Shown here piece by piece: positions 25,064-33,087 of a DNA stretch of 64,000 nt. Below the pieces are notes generated by a model. That model did not search any database, was not told the origin of the DNA, and saw only the letters and a list, made by a program, of their open reading frames with translations. The first letter of the stretch is position 1; every line of letters begins with the position of its first letter. This DNA comes from JBEDUK01 sp963781595 (GTDB taxonomy: Bacteria; Actinomycetota; UBA4738). The DNA lies in the NCBI GenBank assembly GCA_963781595.1, contig CAWAGG010000006.1, positions 1,984,001 to 2,048,000 of the forward strand, read 5' to 3'. A program made the translations under genes and the position numbers.

Positions 25064-26053
25064 ATGGCCGACACCGAGCTGCCACCCGTACCCGAATTCG
25101 ACGTTCCGCGGAGCGGGATCTTCATCACCGGCGGGCCGGACGGGATCGGTGAGGTTCCCTGGGAGGAGACCCCGCCGCCCACCCCGCTGGAGGTCGCGAC
25201 CGTCGGCGACGAAAGCGACCCGGCCGTAGAGTTCCGAAGGACCCTGGGGCGATTCGCCACCGGCGTCACGGTGATCACGGTCGCCCAAGGCGACCAGGTC
25301 CACGGCATGACGGCGAACGCGTTCATGTCCGTCTCGCTGAAGCCGCCGCTCGTGCTGATCAGCGTCGACAAGCGTGCGCGGATGCACCGGCTCCTACATG
25401 TGGGCCTGCGCTACGGCGTGAGCGTGCTCTCCTCCGAGCAGGACGCGCTCTCCGACCACTTCGCCGGGCGCGTGCGCGAGCTGCCGCCCGAGTACCGGTT
25501 CGAGAGCGTCCACGAGACGCCGCTGGTCGACGGCGCCGTCGCGCACGTGGTCGCGACCGTCGTCCGTTCGTACTGGGGGGGCGACCATTCGCTCTTCCTC
25601 GGCCAGGTCGAGTACGCGCGCTATGGCGAGGGGCGTCCGCTGCTGTTCCATGCTGGCCAGTACGAACGCCTCCCGCTCGCTCAGGTCTCGGTATTCTCCG
25701 GCCTCTCGCCCGAGCTCCAGCAGGCGCTCATGGCCCGGGGCGAGCAGCGGACGTTCGCTGCCGGCGCGCACATCGTCGGAGAGCGGGAGTCGGGCCAGCT
25801 GCTGTTCCTGTTGCTGGAGGGCAACGTGCGGGTCGAACGCGCGGGCCAAATGATCACGACGCTCCGCGCCGGTGACTTCTTCGGCGAAGTGTCCGTCCTG
25901 GACGGTGGCCCGAGGAGCGCGGACGTGGTCGCCGCGACCGAGGTCCGGTGCCTGACCGTCTCGCGCGAGACCCTTCGGGAGACCCTGAGGGCCGACCCCG
26001 ACGTCGCCTGGGCGATGCTCGAAGCGATCGCCGGCCGGCTGCGCGAACCGTGA
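25064..26053 (+). CDS. Flavin reductase-like domain fused to a cyclic-nucleotide-binding domain
   Basis: This is a 329-residue two-domain protein. Residues about 55-215 are a HpaC/flavin reductase-like split barrel (FRRTLGRFATGVTVIT, GMTANAFMSVSLKPPLVLISVD, LFLGQVEYARYGEGRPLLFHAGQY). Residues about 215-325 are a CRP-type cNMP-binding domain (LLFLLLEGNVRVE, LRAGDFFGEVSVLDGGPRSADVVA, FGE plus RSA motif) without a DNA-binding helix-turn-helix. It would be an FMN/FAD-using reductase allosterically controlled by a cyclic nucleotide or similar ligand. The N-terminal 50 residues are Pro-rich linker. It overlaps the next GNAT gene by 4 bases. Confidence 0.85.
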   Translation: MADTELPPVPEFDVPRSGIFITGGPDGIGEVPWEETPPPTPLEVATVGDESDPAVEFRRTLGRFATGVTVITVAQGDQVHGMTANAFMSVSLKPPLVLISVDKRARMHRLLHVGLRYGVSVLSSEQDALSDHFAGRVRELPPEYRFESVHETPLVDGAVAHVVATVVRSYWGGDHSLFLGQVEYARYGEGRPLLFHAGQYERLPLAQVSVFSGLSPELQQALMARGEQRTFAAGAHIVGERESGQLLFLLLEGNVRVERAGQMITTLRAGDFFGEVSVLDGGPRSADVVAATEVRCLTVSRETLRETLRADPDVAWAMLEAIAGRLREP

Positions 26054-26970
26054 CCTCCGGGGACCCTGCCGAACGCGCCGGCGCCTCCCCCGACATCCGG
26101 ATCCGGCCTGCGACCGACGAGGACCTTCCTGCGGCGTTCTCCGTGACGTGGCGGTGTGACCACGGCGACGCCGACGTCCCGACCGACCCCGAACAGCTCC
26201 GATACCTCGAACACGAGGTGGCGACCGGTCGGATGGCGGTCGCTGAGAGGCCTGACGGAGAGGTCGTCGCGATGGGCGGGACGATCGTCCGAGGGGGCGT
26301 GGCGATGGTCTCGGATCTGTTCGTCGATCCCGACTGGCACGGTCGCGGGATCGGCGCGCGGCTGCTGACGGAGGTGCTTGGAGACACCTGGCCGAGGCAG
26401 ACGTTCTCCTCGGCGCACCCGAACGCGCTGCCGCTCTACATCCGGGCCGGGATGGCCCCCCGGTGGCCGAGCCTGTACGTGGCAGGCGACCCGAGGACAG
26501 CGCTCGATGATCGCGCACCCGGCCGGTTCGCCGCCGAGCCGGACGCCGAACCCGCGGCGCTGGCCGAGCTGGAACGGTCGTGGGGCGGCCCCTGGCGCCC
26601 AGAGGAGCACACGTATTGGGGAACCGAGCTGCGGCAGGCCACAGCGATCGTGATCACCGACGACGGCCGGTCGGTCGGGTTCGCCTACCTCACCGACGAC
26701 AGACCCATCGAGACCGACCTATGGATTGCCTCGGCGAGCGTCGCGCCCGACGTGGACGTTGCCGGGTCGGTCGCAGCCCTTACCGCTGTCTTCGACCTGG
26801 CCGCGGACCGCGGCGTCCGAACCCTCGGCATGTCGCTCCCTGGACCGCACCCGGCCACGGTTCCACTGATTCGCGCTGGATGGCGGATCGTCGACCGGGA
26901 CCTGTACGTCGCGAGCGAGCCCGGCCTGATCGACCCCGAACGAAGGATCCCCGACCCCACGTTCGCGTGA
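26050..26970 (+). CDS. GNAT family acetyltransferase, two-domain
   Basis: A 306-residue protein with an N-terminal GNAT domain (IRIRPATDEDLPAAF, VSDLFVDPDWHGRGIGARLL acetyl-CoA loop). The second half, also GNAT-like in spacing (AIVITDDGRSVGFAYL, HPATVPLIRAGW), appears degenerate. The GTG start lies in the stop of the fusion gene (GTGA), so the two are translationally coupled. The substrate is unknown. Confidence 0.8.
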   Translation: MTSGDPAERAGASPDIRIRPATDEDLPAAFSVTWRCDHGDADVPTDPEQLRYLEHEVATGRMAVAERPDGEVVAMGGTIVRGGVAMVSDLFVDPDWHGRGIGARLLTEVLGDTWPRQTFSSAHPNALPLYIRAGMAPRWPSLYVAGDPRTALDDRAPGRFAAEPDAEPAALAELERSWGGPWRPEEHTYWGTELRQATAIVITDDGRSVGFAYLTDDRPIETDLWIASASVAPDVDVAGSVAALTAVFDLAADRGVRTLGMSLPGPHPATVPLIRAGWRIVDRDLYVASEPGLIDPERRIPDPTFA

Positions 26971-27055
26971 CCTTCGGCCCCTTCGGGCGAGGTCGGCGTC
27001 GGCGAGGGTATGCGAGACTCTGACGACCCAGTCAACACACAAGGAGGAGCGACGC

Positions 27056-28081
27056 ATGAGCGCAGACCTGACCGCAACGGCTCGCGCGCTGGTGGCGCCC
27101 GGCAAGGGCATCCTGGCAGCCGACGAGAGCACCGGAACGATCAAGAAGCGGTTCGACTCGATCGGCACGGAGTCCACCGAGGACTCCCGCCGCGCGTACC
27201 GCGAGATGCTGTTCACGACGCCGGGCATGTCCGAGTTCATCAGCGGCGTGATCCTGTATGACGAGACGCTCCGCCAGTCGGCTTCCGACGGGCGCCCGTT
27301 CGTCCAGATCCTGAACGACGCCGGCGTGATCCCGGGGATCAAGGTCGACACGGGCTCGAAGCCCCTGGCCGGGTTCCCGGGCGAAGAGGTCACCGAGGGC
27401 CTCGACGGCCTGCGCGACCGTCTCGCCGAGTACGTCGGCCTGGGCGCGAGGTTCGCGAAGTGGCGCGCCGTGATCAATATCGATGTCACTGCCCACGTGC
27501 CCACCGACGACGGCATCGCCGCGAACGCTCACGCGCTCGCCCGCTACGCGGCCCTGTGCCAGGAGGCCGGCCTGGTCCCGATCGTCGAGCCCGAGGTCAT
27601 GATGGAGGGCGACCACACGATCGCGGCGTGCTTCGACGCGACGGCGCGGACCCTGAACGCGGTCTACGGCGAGCTGTTCGACCAGCGCGTCGACCTTCCA
27701 GGGACCCTCCTCAAGCCGAACATGGTCCTGTCCGGGAAGAAGTGCGCCGAGCAGGCGACGCCGACCGAGGTCGCCGAGGCGACGGTCGGCTGCTTCCTGG
27801 TTCACGTGCCGGCGGCGGTCCCGGGGATCGTGTTCCTCTCCGGCGGGCAGACCGACGAGCAGGCAACGGCGAACCTCAACGCGATGAATGCGTTGGGCCT
27901 GAGCCTCCCGTGGGAGCTGTCGTTCTCGTACGGCCGAGCGCTCCAGGCACCCGCGCTGAAGGAGTGGGGTGGCGACGACGCGAACCTCGCGGCCGGGCAG
28001 AAGGCGTTCTACCACCGGGCGAAGCTGAACGGCGCCGCGCGGCACGGGACGTACACGCCTGGGATGGAGTCGGCCGCGTAG
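27056..28081 (+). CDS. Class I fructose-bisphosphate aldolase
   Basis: This 341-residue enzyme cleaves fructose-1,6-bisphosphate to DHAP and G3P, in the cytosol (glycolysis/gluconeogenesis). Schiff-base residues are clear: the lysine in GTLLKPNMVL, with KVDTGSKPL, ADESTGTIKKRF and VFLSGGQTDEQA forming the active site. It is of the animal/plant-like class I type. AAGGAGG lies 8 bases before the ATG. A perfect hairpin follows the stop. Confidence 0.96.
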   Translation: MSADLTATARALVAPGKGILAADESTGTIKKRFDSIGTESTEDSRRAYREMLFTTPGMSEFISGVILYDETLRQSASDGRPFVQILNDAGVIPGIKVDTGSKPLAGFPGEEVTEGLDGLRDRLAEYVGLGARFAKWRAVINIDVTAHVPTDDGIAANAHALARYAALCQEAGLVPIVEPEVMMEGDHTIAACFDATARTLNAVYGELFDQRVDLPGTLLKPNMVLSGKKCAEQATPTEVAEATVGCFLVHVPAAVPGIVFLSGGQTDEQATANLNAMNALGLSLPWELSFSYGRALQAPALKEWGGDDANLAAGQKAFYHRAKLNGAARHGTYTPGMESAA

Positions 28082-28089
28082 GGCAAGAC

Positions 28090-28109
28090 CGATCGCCGCC
28101 CGGCGATCG
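28090..28109. terminator. Bidirectional hairpin terminator between convergent genes
   Basis: Perfect 8-bp stem CGATCGCC-GCCC-GGCGATCG, located between the aldolase stop and the stop of the convergent minus-strand gene, which begins at the next base. No T tract. Confidence 0.65.
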
Positions 28110-28544
28110 CTATCCCGGCCGCGTGCGGAAACTGATCCGTTCGATCTCACCCGCGTCGACGCGCACGCTCCAAGCGAACCCGGTAGCGGGTGGCAGCGCG
28201 ATGGGGCCGAACCCGATCGCGAAGGGCACGTCGAGGAGTGAGCCCGCGGGCAGACCCGGCGGGCGGCCGACTTCGAACTCGCTCTCGAACCGCAGGGGCT
28301 CGGGTGGGTCGCCGACAGCGACGGGTTCATCGCTGTCCTCGTCCACCATCACGAGCTCCAGTCGATGGGGCCGATTCGATCGGTCCCATGGCACGCCGAG
28401 CTTGATGGCGAGCGCGTGGACGAACGGCCCGGGGCCGCAGAGGGACCAGCCACCACCGAGCACGTAGAGCTTCCCGTCGGCGACCTGCGCGGCGTCGCAC
28501 AGGAGAGCGGTAACCTCCCAATCGGTAGGACGGTCCGTCGCCAT
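28110..28544 (-). CDS. DUF6941-like conserved protein (144 aa)
   Basis: A 144-residue beta-rich protein. The signature VTALLCDAAQVADGKLYVLGGGWS near the start, and the later MVDEDSDEPV and FAIGFGPIALPP blocks, match my memory of the DUF6941 family, small actinomycete proteins of unknown role. It has no signal peptide or membrane segment. It ends against the shared terminator hairpin and lies directly upstream-adjacent to the RHH-like gene's stop (28545), so both may share one transcript. Confidence 0.7.
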   Translation of the reverse strand: MATDRPTDWEVTALLCDAAQVADGKLYVLGGGWSLCGPGPFVHALAIKLGVPWDRSNRPHRLELVMVDEDSDEPVAVGDPPEPLRFESEFEVGRPPGLPAGSLLDVPFAIGFGPIALPPATGFAWSVRVDAGEIERISFRTRPG

Positions 28545-29015
28545 TCAGGCCGCCGTTTCCCCCCGGGCGGGCCGGGTCTGCTTCGAAGAGGACTCCGCCG
28601 CCACCGCGCGACCGCCGTAGTGCAGCTTCGCGACCTCCCGGTGGCCGGTCCCCGGGAGGGATGACGTCGCCGAGAACCACGAGGTCGTGAGGAATCCCTG
28701 CGGGCTCTCGGTGATGCGCAGGTCGAGCTGTCCGGCCGAGAGGTAGTCGGCAACCCATCGGCTGAACAACTCGGTGAGACCGGTCGCGGTGCGCGTCCTT
28801 CCGCTCTCGAGAGCCTCGATGAGGAGGCTCCGCGCGAGCCTCCCAGGCGAGATCCCTTCCGACCGCGCTCGATCGGTGAGCGCAGCGAGCGTCTCGTTCG
28901 GCACGCGGATCGAGACCACGCTCGTGGGCGGTGTCTTGGAGCGGTAAACCTCCACACGCTCGCCCCGTGCCCCCGCTTCCGCCTGTCCCTGCCCCGCCTG
29001 AGTTGCTCTCGCCAT
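28545..29015 (-). CDS. Ribbon-helix-helix-like protein with C-terminal extension (156 aa)
   Basis: This 156-residue protein holds a CopG/RHH-like segment in its middle: VVSIRVPNETLAALTDRARSEG (strand and helix), then SPGRLARSLLIEALESG (second helix). A C-terminal region of about 75 residues follows, with no recognised domain (YLSAGQLDLRITE, HREVAKLHYGGRAV). RHH proteins bind short direct repeats, and a tandem 11-bp repeat lies just upstream. It could be a solo regulator or an antitoxin without its toxin. AAGGAGG stands 8 bases before the ATG at 29015; the longer upstream frame is rejected. Confidence 0.7.
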   Translation of the reverse strand: MARATQAGQGQAEAGARGERVEVYRSKTPPTSVVSIRVPNETLAALTDRARSEGISPGRLARSLLIEALESGRTRTATGLTELFSRWVADYLSAGQLDLRITESPQGFLTTSWFSATSSLPGTGHREVAKLHYGGRAVAAESSSKQTRPARGETAA

Positions 29016-29042
29016 GTGCCTGGCCTCCTTCGGATCCGTCGT

Positions 29043-29064
29043 GTGTAAACGAAGTGTATACGAA
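29043..29064 (-). promoter_or_regulatory. Tandem 11-bp direct repeat, candidate RHH operator and promoter
   Basis: Two adjacent copies, GTGTAAACGAA and GTGTATACGAA (one mismatch), form an AT-rich patch 28 bases before the start of the RHH-like gene. On the minus strand it includes TACACT, a possible -10. Repeat size fits RHH dimer binding; inference only. Confidence 0.4.
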
Positions 29065-29091
29065 CCGCGGTGCAGGAGCCGCGAAGGGCTC

Positions 29092-29529
29092 TCAGGGCTC
29101 GAACGGGTTCTCGATGACGAGCCGGCCGAACCGCCGGCCGGTCTGGAGGTCCTCGGAGAGAACCCGTGAGGCTCCCGCCCGCTGGGCAGCCTCGATGATG
29201 AGGGCATCCCAGAACGAGAGCGTGTGGCGCTCCTCGAGTTCTGACGCCGCCAGGATCGTCGCCAGGTCGATCCGCACGATCGGCCATGCGGAGTATGCCG
29301 AGACGACGGCGCGAGCGGCTCTGGGCGGCATCGGCGGGTCGAACCTCCGGGTCACGACCACGTAGAACTCCTGCAGCACCTGGGTGCTGATGACCCCGGA
29401 ACGTTGGGTCCACAGCGCGTCGAGACGTGCCTGCGCGATCGGCTGCTTGATGGTCTCGCTGCGGTCTTGGGCGTAGACCAGGACGTTGGTGTCAACGAAC
29501 GCCGGACCGCGTTTCGGCCGGCGGCTCAC
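29092..29529 (-). CDS. vapC: PIN-domain ribonuclease toxin (VapC-like)
   Basis: This 145-residue PIN domain protein is a predicted Mg2+-dependent endoribonuclease toxin. The acidic active site is visible: FVDTNVLVYAQD (first Asp), STQVLQEFYVVV (Glu), SFWDALIIEAAQRAG (Asp) and VLSEDLQTG (last acidic residue). The GTG start at 29529 overlaps the stop of the antitoxin gene by 4 bases (GTGA), standard for VapBC operons. Confidence 0.9.
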   Translation of the reverse strand: MSRRPKRGPAFVDTNVLVYAQDRSETIKQPIAQARLDALWTQRSGVISTQVLQEFYVVVTRRFDPPMPPRAARAVVSAYSAWPIVRIDLATILAASELEERHTLSFWDALIIEAAQRAGASRVLSEDLQTGRRFGRLVIENPFEP

Positions 29530-29759
29530 CGCTCGTGGAGCTCGTCGCGGCGCCACGTCCGGCCGCCGCGGTCCACCGCGTCTCCCATCGACTTGCGGGC
29601 GCGGCGCCACGCCTCGTCATAGCGCGCGTCGGCCTCGATCAGGTCCTCGAGCTGCTGCGCCACGAGTGCGCTCACGGAGGTGCCGCGTCGGGCTGCGACC
29701 ACCTTGGCGCGATGGATCACATCCTCCTCAACCTGCACCGTGATGTTGCGCTTCGCCAT
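29526..29759 (-). CDS. vapB: RHH antitoxin (VapB-like)
   Basis: A 77-residue antitoxin with an N-terminal ribbon-helix-helix (KRNITVQVEEDVIHRAKVVAA, SVSALVAQQLEDLIE) and a C-terminal toxin-binding tail (DEAWRRARKSMGDAVDRGG). It neutralises the adjacent VapC and represses its own operon. The ATG at 29759 begins the conserved MAKRNITV; the 14 residues upstream in the longer frame lie in the operator and are rejected. Confidence 0.88.
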   Translation of the reverse strand: MAKRNITVQVEEDVIHRAKVVAARRGTSVSALVAQQLEDLIEADARYDEAWRRARKSMGDAVDRGGRTWRRDELHER

Positions 29760-29774
29760 CGTAAGGCCTTTCCA

Positions 29775-29807
29775 CTGGACCACGTTCAGACTGTGGTCCA
29801 CAGCCTA
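29775..29807 (-). promoter_or_regulatory. vapBC promoter and operator
   Basis: The palindrome CTGTGG-T-CCACAG (29791-29803) and a half-related CTGGACCAC (29775-29783) lie just downstream of TAGGCT read on the minus strand (29802-29807). This places a symmetric site over the transcription start, as expected for VapB autoregulation. Confidence 0.5.
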
Positions 29808-29839
29808 CCGCGTGGAAGACCGTGGCGCGACCAGGTGGC

Positions 29840-30715
29840 TCAGTGCACGAGGTCCGGCAGCTCCGCGAGCCATGGGGTCCGGCCACCGTCCGCGGACCAC
29901 AGGACCGGGAAGAACGACTCGTCCATCGACAGGTCGCCGTGGCGCCGGTACCGCGAGTAGATCAGGTCGGCGTTCGTCGGGTGGAACCGCGTCTCGACGG
30001 CCAGCAGGTGCGAGACCAGCGCACGGCGCGTGACGTCGGCGGACGTGTTCGACGCGCTACCGTGCCACGTCAGGTTGTGGTGGAACGAACACCCACCGGC
30101 CTTCACCACGACGGGCACGATCTCCACCTCCTCGCCGGGCGGTGCGGACGCGCGCAGGCCCTCCTGCCAATCCTCGGGCGCGTGGAACTGCGAACGCACC
30201 GGCGGGGCCTTGGGCCACCGGTGCGAACCGCGCACGTACTCGAGCGTGCCCGCGCCCGCCTGCGTGTCGTCGAGCGCGACCCAGCACGTGGTCATCTCGG
30301 GCGGGACCAGGTAGTCGGCGTACGAACCGTCCTGGTGCATCCCGATCGACCGGGTGCCCGGCGGCTTCCACAGCATGTTGTCCTGCAGGATCCGAGCGCC
30401 GCGCCAGCCCATCAGCTGTGACACGAGCCGGCCGGTGCGTTCGGCCAGGACCTGCGCGGCGATCACGGGGTCCGCCCGCCATCCGTTGCAGACCTGGCGC
30501 GTCACGTCCTCGGGGTCGCGCCCCGGGACCCAGTTCACCTCGTCGGGCTTCACGCCGGTCTCGTAGTCGCCGTCGAACACGTGCTGGAACCGTTCGCGCA
30601 GCTGCTCGAGCGCGGGCTCGGAGACGAGGCCCTCCTCCACGATCAGGAAGCCGTCCCGGTGGAAGGCCTCGACCTGCGCGTCGCTGAACCGGTCAAGGTG
30701 GGAAACGGTCAACAT
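29840..30715 (-). CDS. Phytanoyl-CoA dioxygenase family (PhyH) Fe(II)/2-oxoglutarate oxygenase
   Basis: A 291-residue non-haem iron oxygenase. The metal triad is seen as H-x-D in GMHQDGSYADYLVPPEMTT and the distal His in HHNLTWHGSASN; the 2OG-binding Arg is likely the one in VTRRALVSHLLA. Related enzymes hydroxylate small substrates such as betaine-type or acyl compounds. It is the last gene of the acyl-CoA dehydrogenase / DUF1989-GcvT operon, 3 bases after the preceding stop. The substrate is unknown; N-methylated or carnitine-like compounds are plausible from context. Confidence 0.85.
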   Translation of the reverse strand: MLTVSHLDRFSDAQVEAFHRDGFLIVEEGLVSEPALEQLRERFQHVFDGDYETGVKPDEVNWVPGRDPEDVTRQVCNGWRADPVIAAQVLAERTGRLVSQLMGWRGARILQDNMLWKPPGTRSIGMHQDGSYADYLVPPEMTTCWVALDDTQAGAGTLEYVRGSHRWPKAPPVRSQFHAPEDWQEGLRASAPPGEEVEIVPVVVKAGGCSFHHNLTWHGSASNTSADVTRRALVSHLLAVETRFHPTNADLIYSRYRRHGDLSMDESFFPVLWSADGGRTPWLAELPDLVH

Positions 30716-30718
30716 GGT

Positions 30719-33067
30719 TTACGACCTCGGGCGGGTCTTCTCGGGGTCATAGAAGGGGAACCGAACCACCGTCGCGGGGATCCGCTTCTGGTGCCCGTCC
30801 AGCTTGCCGACCTCGACCTCGGTCCCGAGCGCCGCGTGCTGCACGGCCATCCGGCACAGCGCGATGTTCTTCTGCAGGATCGGCGACCTGGTCCCGCTGG
30901 TCACGACGCCGACCTGCTGGCGGCCGACGTGCACGCAGTCGCCGTGCGCGGCGGGTTCGTTCCCCTCCAGCTCCAGGCCGACCAGCAACCGCTGCGGGTG
31001 CGCGACGCGTTCCTCCAGCGCCGAGCGACCGACGAAGTCCTCGTCCATGGTCTTCAACCCGACGGTGAACCCGATGCCCGCTTCGAACGGGTCGACCTGG
31101 TCGTCGAACTCGTACCCGGCGAAGATCAGGCCGGCTTCGATCCGGACCGTGTCCAGCGCGTCCAGGCCGAGCGCCCGCATGCCGAACGGTTCGCCCGCCT
31201 CCCACACGGCGTCCCAGACGGCCGTCGCATCTCGAGGGTGGCACCAGAGCTCGTAGCCCAGCTCGCCCGTGTAGCCGGTCCGCGACACCACGATCGGGAT
31301 GCCCTGCGGGCCACCGATCCTCGCGACGCTGAACCGGAACCACGTCAGCGCGTCGAACGGCGTCTGGGTCGGTGCGGTCCAGATCAGCGGCGTCAGCAGC
31401 TCGCGGGAGGACGGGCCCTGGACGGCGAGGTTGTGCAGCTGATCGGTCGACGGCTTCACCCACGCTCGCAGGTCCAGGCGCGAGGCCTGTTCGCGCAGCC
31501 AGATCCCGTCGTACTCGTCGCCACCGACGAACCGGAAATTGTCGGCGCCCAGGCGGTACACGGTGGCGTCGTCGATCATCCCGCCGGTGTCGTTGCAGAG
31601 AGCCGTGTACACGACCTGCCCGACCGCCAGCCGCCGGATGTCCCGCGTGACGGTCGCCTGCATCAGTGCCTCGGCATCGGGCCCCAGGACCTCGAACTTC
31701 CGCAGGGGCGACAGGTCCATCACCACGGCCTTCTCGCGGCACGCCCAGTACTCGTCCAGCGAGCCCTGGTCGTCGAACCCCGACGGGAGCCAGTAGCCAC
31801 GGTAGTCGACGAACCGTGACGTGCGTTCGCGCAGCCGAGGGGTGAACCCCGTCTCCTGGGTCAGCCGGGGTTCGGCGTCCGGCGTCACGCGGTGCGCGAT
31901 CGCGACGCTGAACGTCTCCTTCGCCGGATACACGCGCACGTGGATGTCCGTGGGGTCCCAGGCGTTCGCCGGGTCGATGTCGTCCGGACACGCCGACGAC
32001 GCGCACACCAGGTCCGTCAGAGCGCGCAGCAGCACGTAGTCGCCGGGACGGGACCAGGGTTCGTCGGTGACCAGGATGTTGTCCGCGCTGAACGTCGTGT
32101 TGAAGAAGAAGTTCAGCGCCGGCCAGCCCTTCCGCGCCGCGATCGCGTAGGACTCGAGCTGCACGTTGAAGTTGTCGGTGCAGTTCACGTGGCCCGGGTA
32201 GCCCATGTCCTCGTAGTACTTCGCGGTGCACGCCAGGGCGAACGTGTCGTGGCGCCCGACCGTGTCACGCACGACCTCGACCAGCGGGTTCATGTCCTGG
32301 TCGTAGAACTTCCCGTACAGGCCCGGCGTCGGGTAGGCGTTGCCCATGAGCGTCCGCGTCACGGTCGCGTCCAGGCCGCGTTCGATCCCCTCCTGCAGCC
32401 GGTGGCCGTGGAAGGCGAGGAAGTCCGAACACTGCCGGCCTTCGACGTCGATCACCTGGATGTACTCGCCGGCCTTCACCTCGTACGACAGCGCCGTCGC
32501 GCGGTCCACCCGGAAGTCCAGGCGTGCGTCGGCGAGGGGCGGCGGGAGCTCGGCCTCGCCCTCGAGCGCTCGCGCCGCGGTGCGTCGAACCTCCACGACC
32601 AGATCGGTCTGCGGCGCGCCGCCCTCGACGACCGACGGACCGAGCGGCTGGGCGAGCACGCACACGGCGTCGCGATCCGCGAGGAACGACTCCGAAGCGC
32701 CGGGCCGCGACGCACCGCCGAACAGCGTGGCTGCGCGCGCCGTCTCCGCTCGGAGGCCGAGCGCGCTCAGGGCCGAGACGACCTCGCGGGCACCTTCGGC
32801 GTCCGAGCCCAGCACCGAACGCAGCGTGGTGGCGGGAGCGTCGGCGCCGAACCCGAGTGCGCCACCGTCGTCGGAGCCGTCGGGCGCGAAGGCGGAGACC
32901 TCGACGATGCCGCCACCGTCCGGGTCGCGGACCGTGAGGCGGTCGCCGGCGCGTAGCGAGACCACGGTCGCGCCGCCGGGCCGGACGAGGTACGTTTCCA
33001 GGAACGGGTCCGGCGGCTTCAGCCCGGGCAGCAACAGCCGCGGGCGGTCGGGGCTGAGCGTCGCCAC
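30719..33067 (-). CDS. Tandem DUF1989-GcvT fusion (aminomethyltransferase-like)
   Basis: This 782-residue protein has, at about residues 20-165, a diverged first DUF1989-like half (ATVVSLRAGDRLTV). At about 190-385 is a canonical DUF1989 domain (EVKAGEYIQVIDVEGRQCSDFLAF, LYGKFYDQDMNPLVEV, GHVNCTDNFN). At about 395-780 is a complete GcvT domain (KFEVLGPDAEALMQ, VSRTGYTGELGYELWC, RIEAGLIFAGYEFDD) expected to bind THF. DUF1989 is the urea-carboxylase-associated family. The fusion suggests transfer of a C1 unit from a urea- or guanidine-like or methylamine-like substrate to THF. GTG start with GGAG 7 bases upstream. Confidence 0.85.
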   Translation of the reverse strand: MATLSPDRPRLLLPGLKPPDPFLETYLVRPGGATVVSLRAGDRLTVRDPDGGGIVEVSAFAPDGSDDGGALGFGADAPATTLRSVLGSDAEGAREVVSALSALGLRAETARAATLFGGASRPGASESFLADRDAVCVLAQPLGPSVVEGGAPQTDLVVEVRRTAARALEGEAELPPPLADARLDFRVDRATALSYEVKAGEYIQVIDVEGRQCSDFLAFHGHRLQEGIERGLDATVTRTLMGNAYPTPGLYGKFYDQDMNPLVEVVRDTVGRHDTFALACTAKYYEDMGYPGHVNCTDNFNVQLESYAIAARKGWPALNFFFNTTFSADNILVTDEPWSRPGDYVLLRALTDLVCASSACPDDIDPANAWDPTDIHVRVYPAKETFSVAIAHRVTPDAEPRLTQETGFTPRLRERTSRFVDYRGYWLPSGFDDQGSLDEYWACREKAVVMDLSPLRKFEVLGPDAEALMQATVTRDIRRLAVGQVVYTALCNDTGGMIDDATVYRLGADNFRFVGGDEYDGIWLREQASRLDLRAWVKPSTDQLHNLAVQGPSSRELLTPLIWTAPTQTPFDALTWFRFSVARIGGPQGIPIVVSRTGYTGELGYELWCHPRDATAVWDAVWEAGEPFGMRALGLDALDTVRIEAGLIFAGYEFDDQVDPFEAGIGFTVGLKTMDEDFVGRSALEERVAHPQRLLVGLELEGNEPAAHGDCVHVGRQQVGVVTSGTRSPILQKNIALCRMAVQHAALGTEVEVGKLDGHQKRIPATVVRFPFYDPEKTRPRS

Positions 33068-33087
33068 GGGTGCTCCGGCTCCCTTCC

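Noticed and set aside
28545..29529. RHH-like gene as the antitoxin of the PIN-domain toxin
   Set aside because: A proper VapB with a 4-base overlap lies directly upstream of vapC; the RHH-like gene is downstream with its own promoter repeats.
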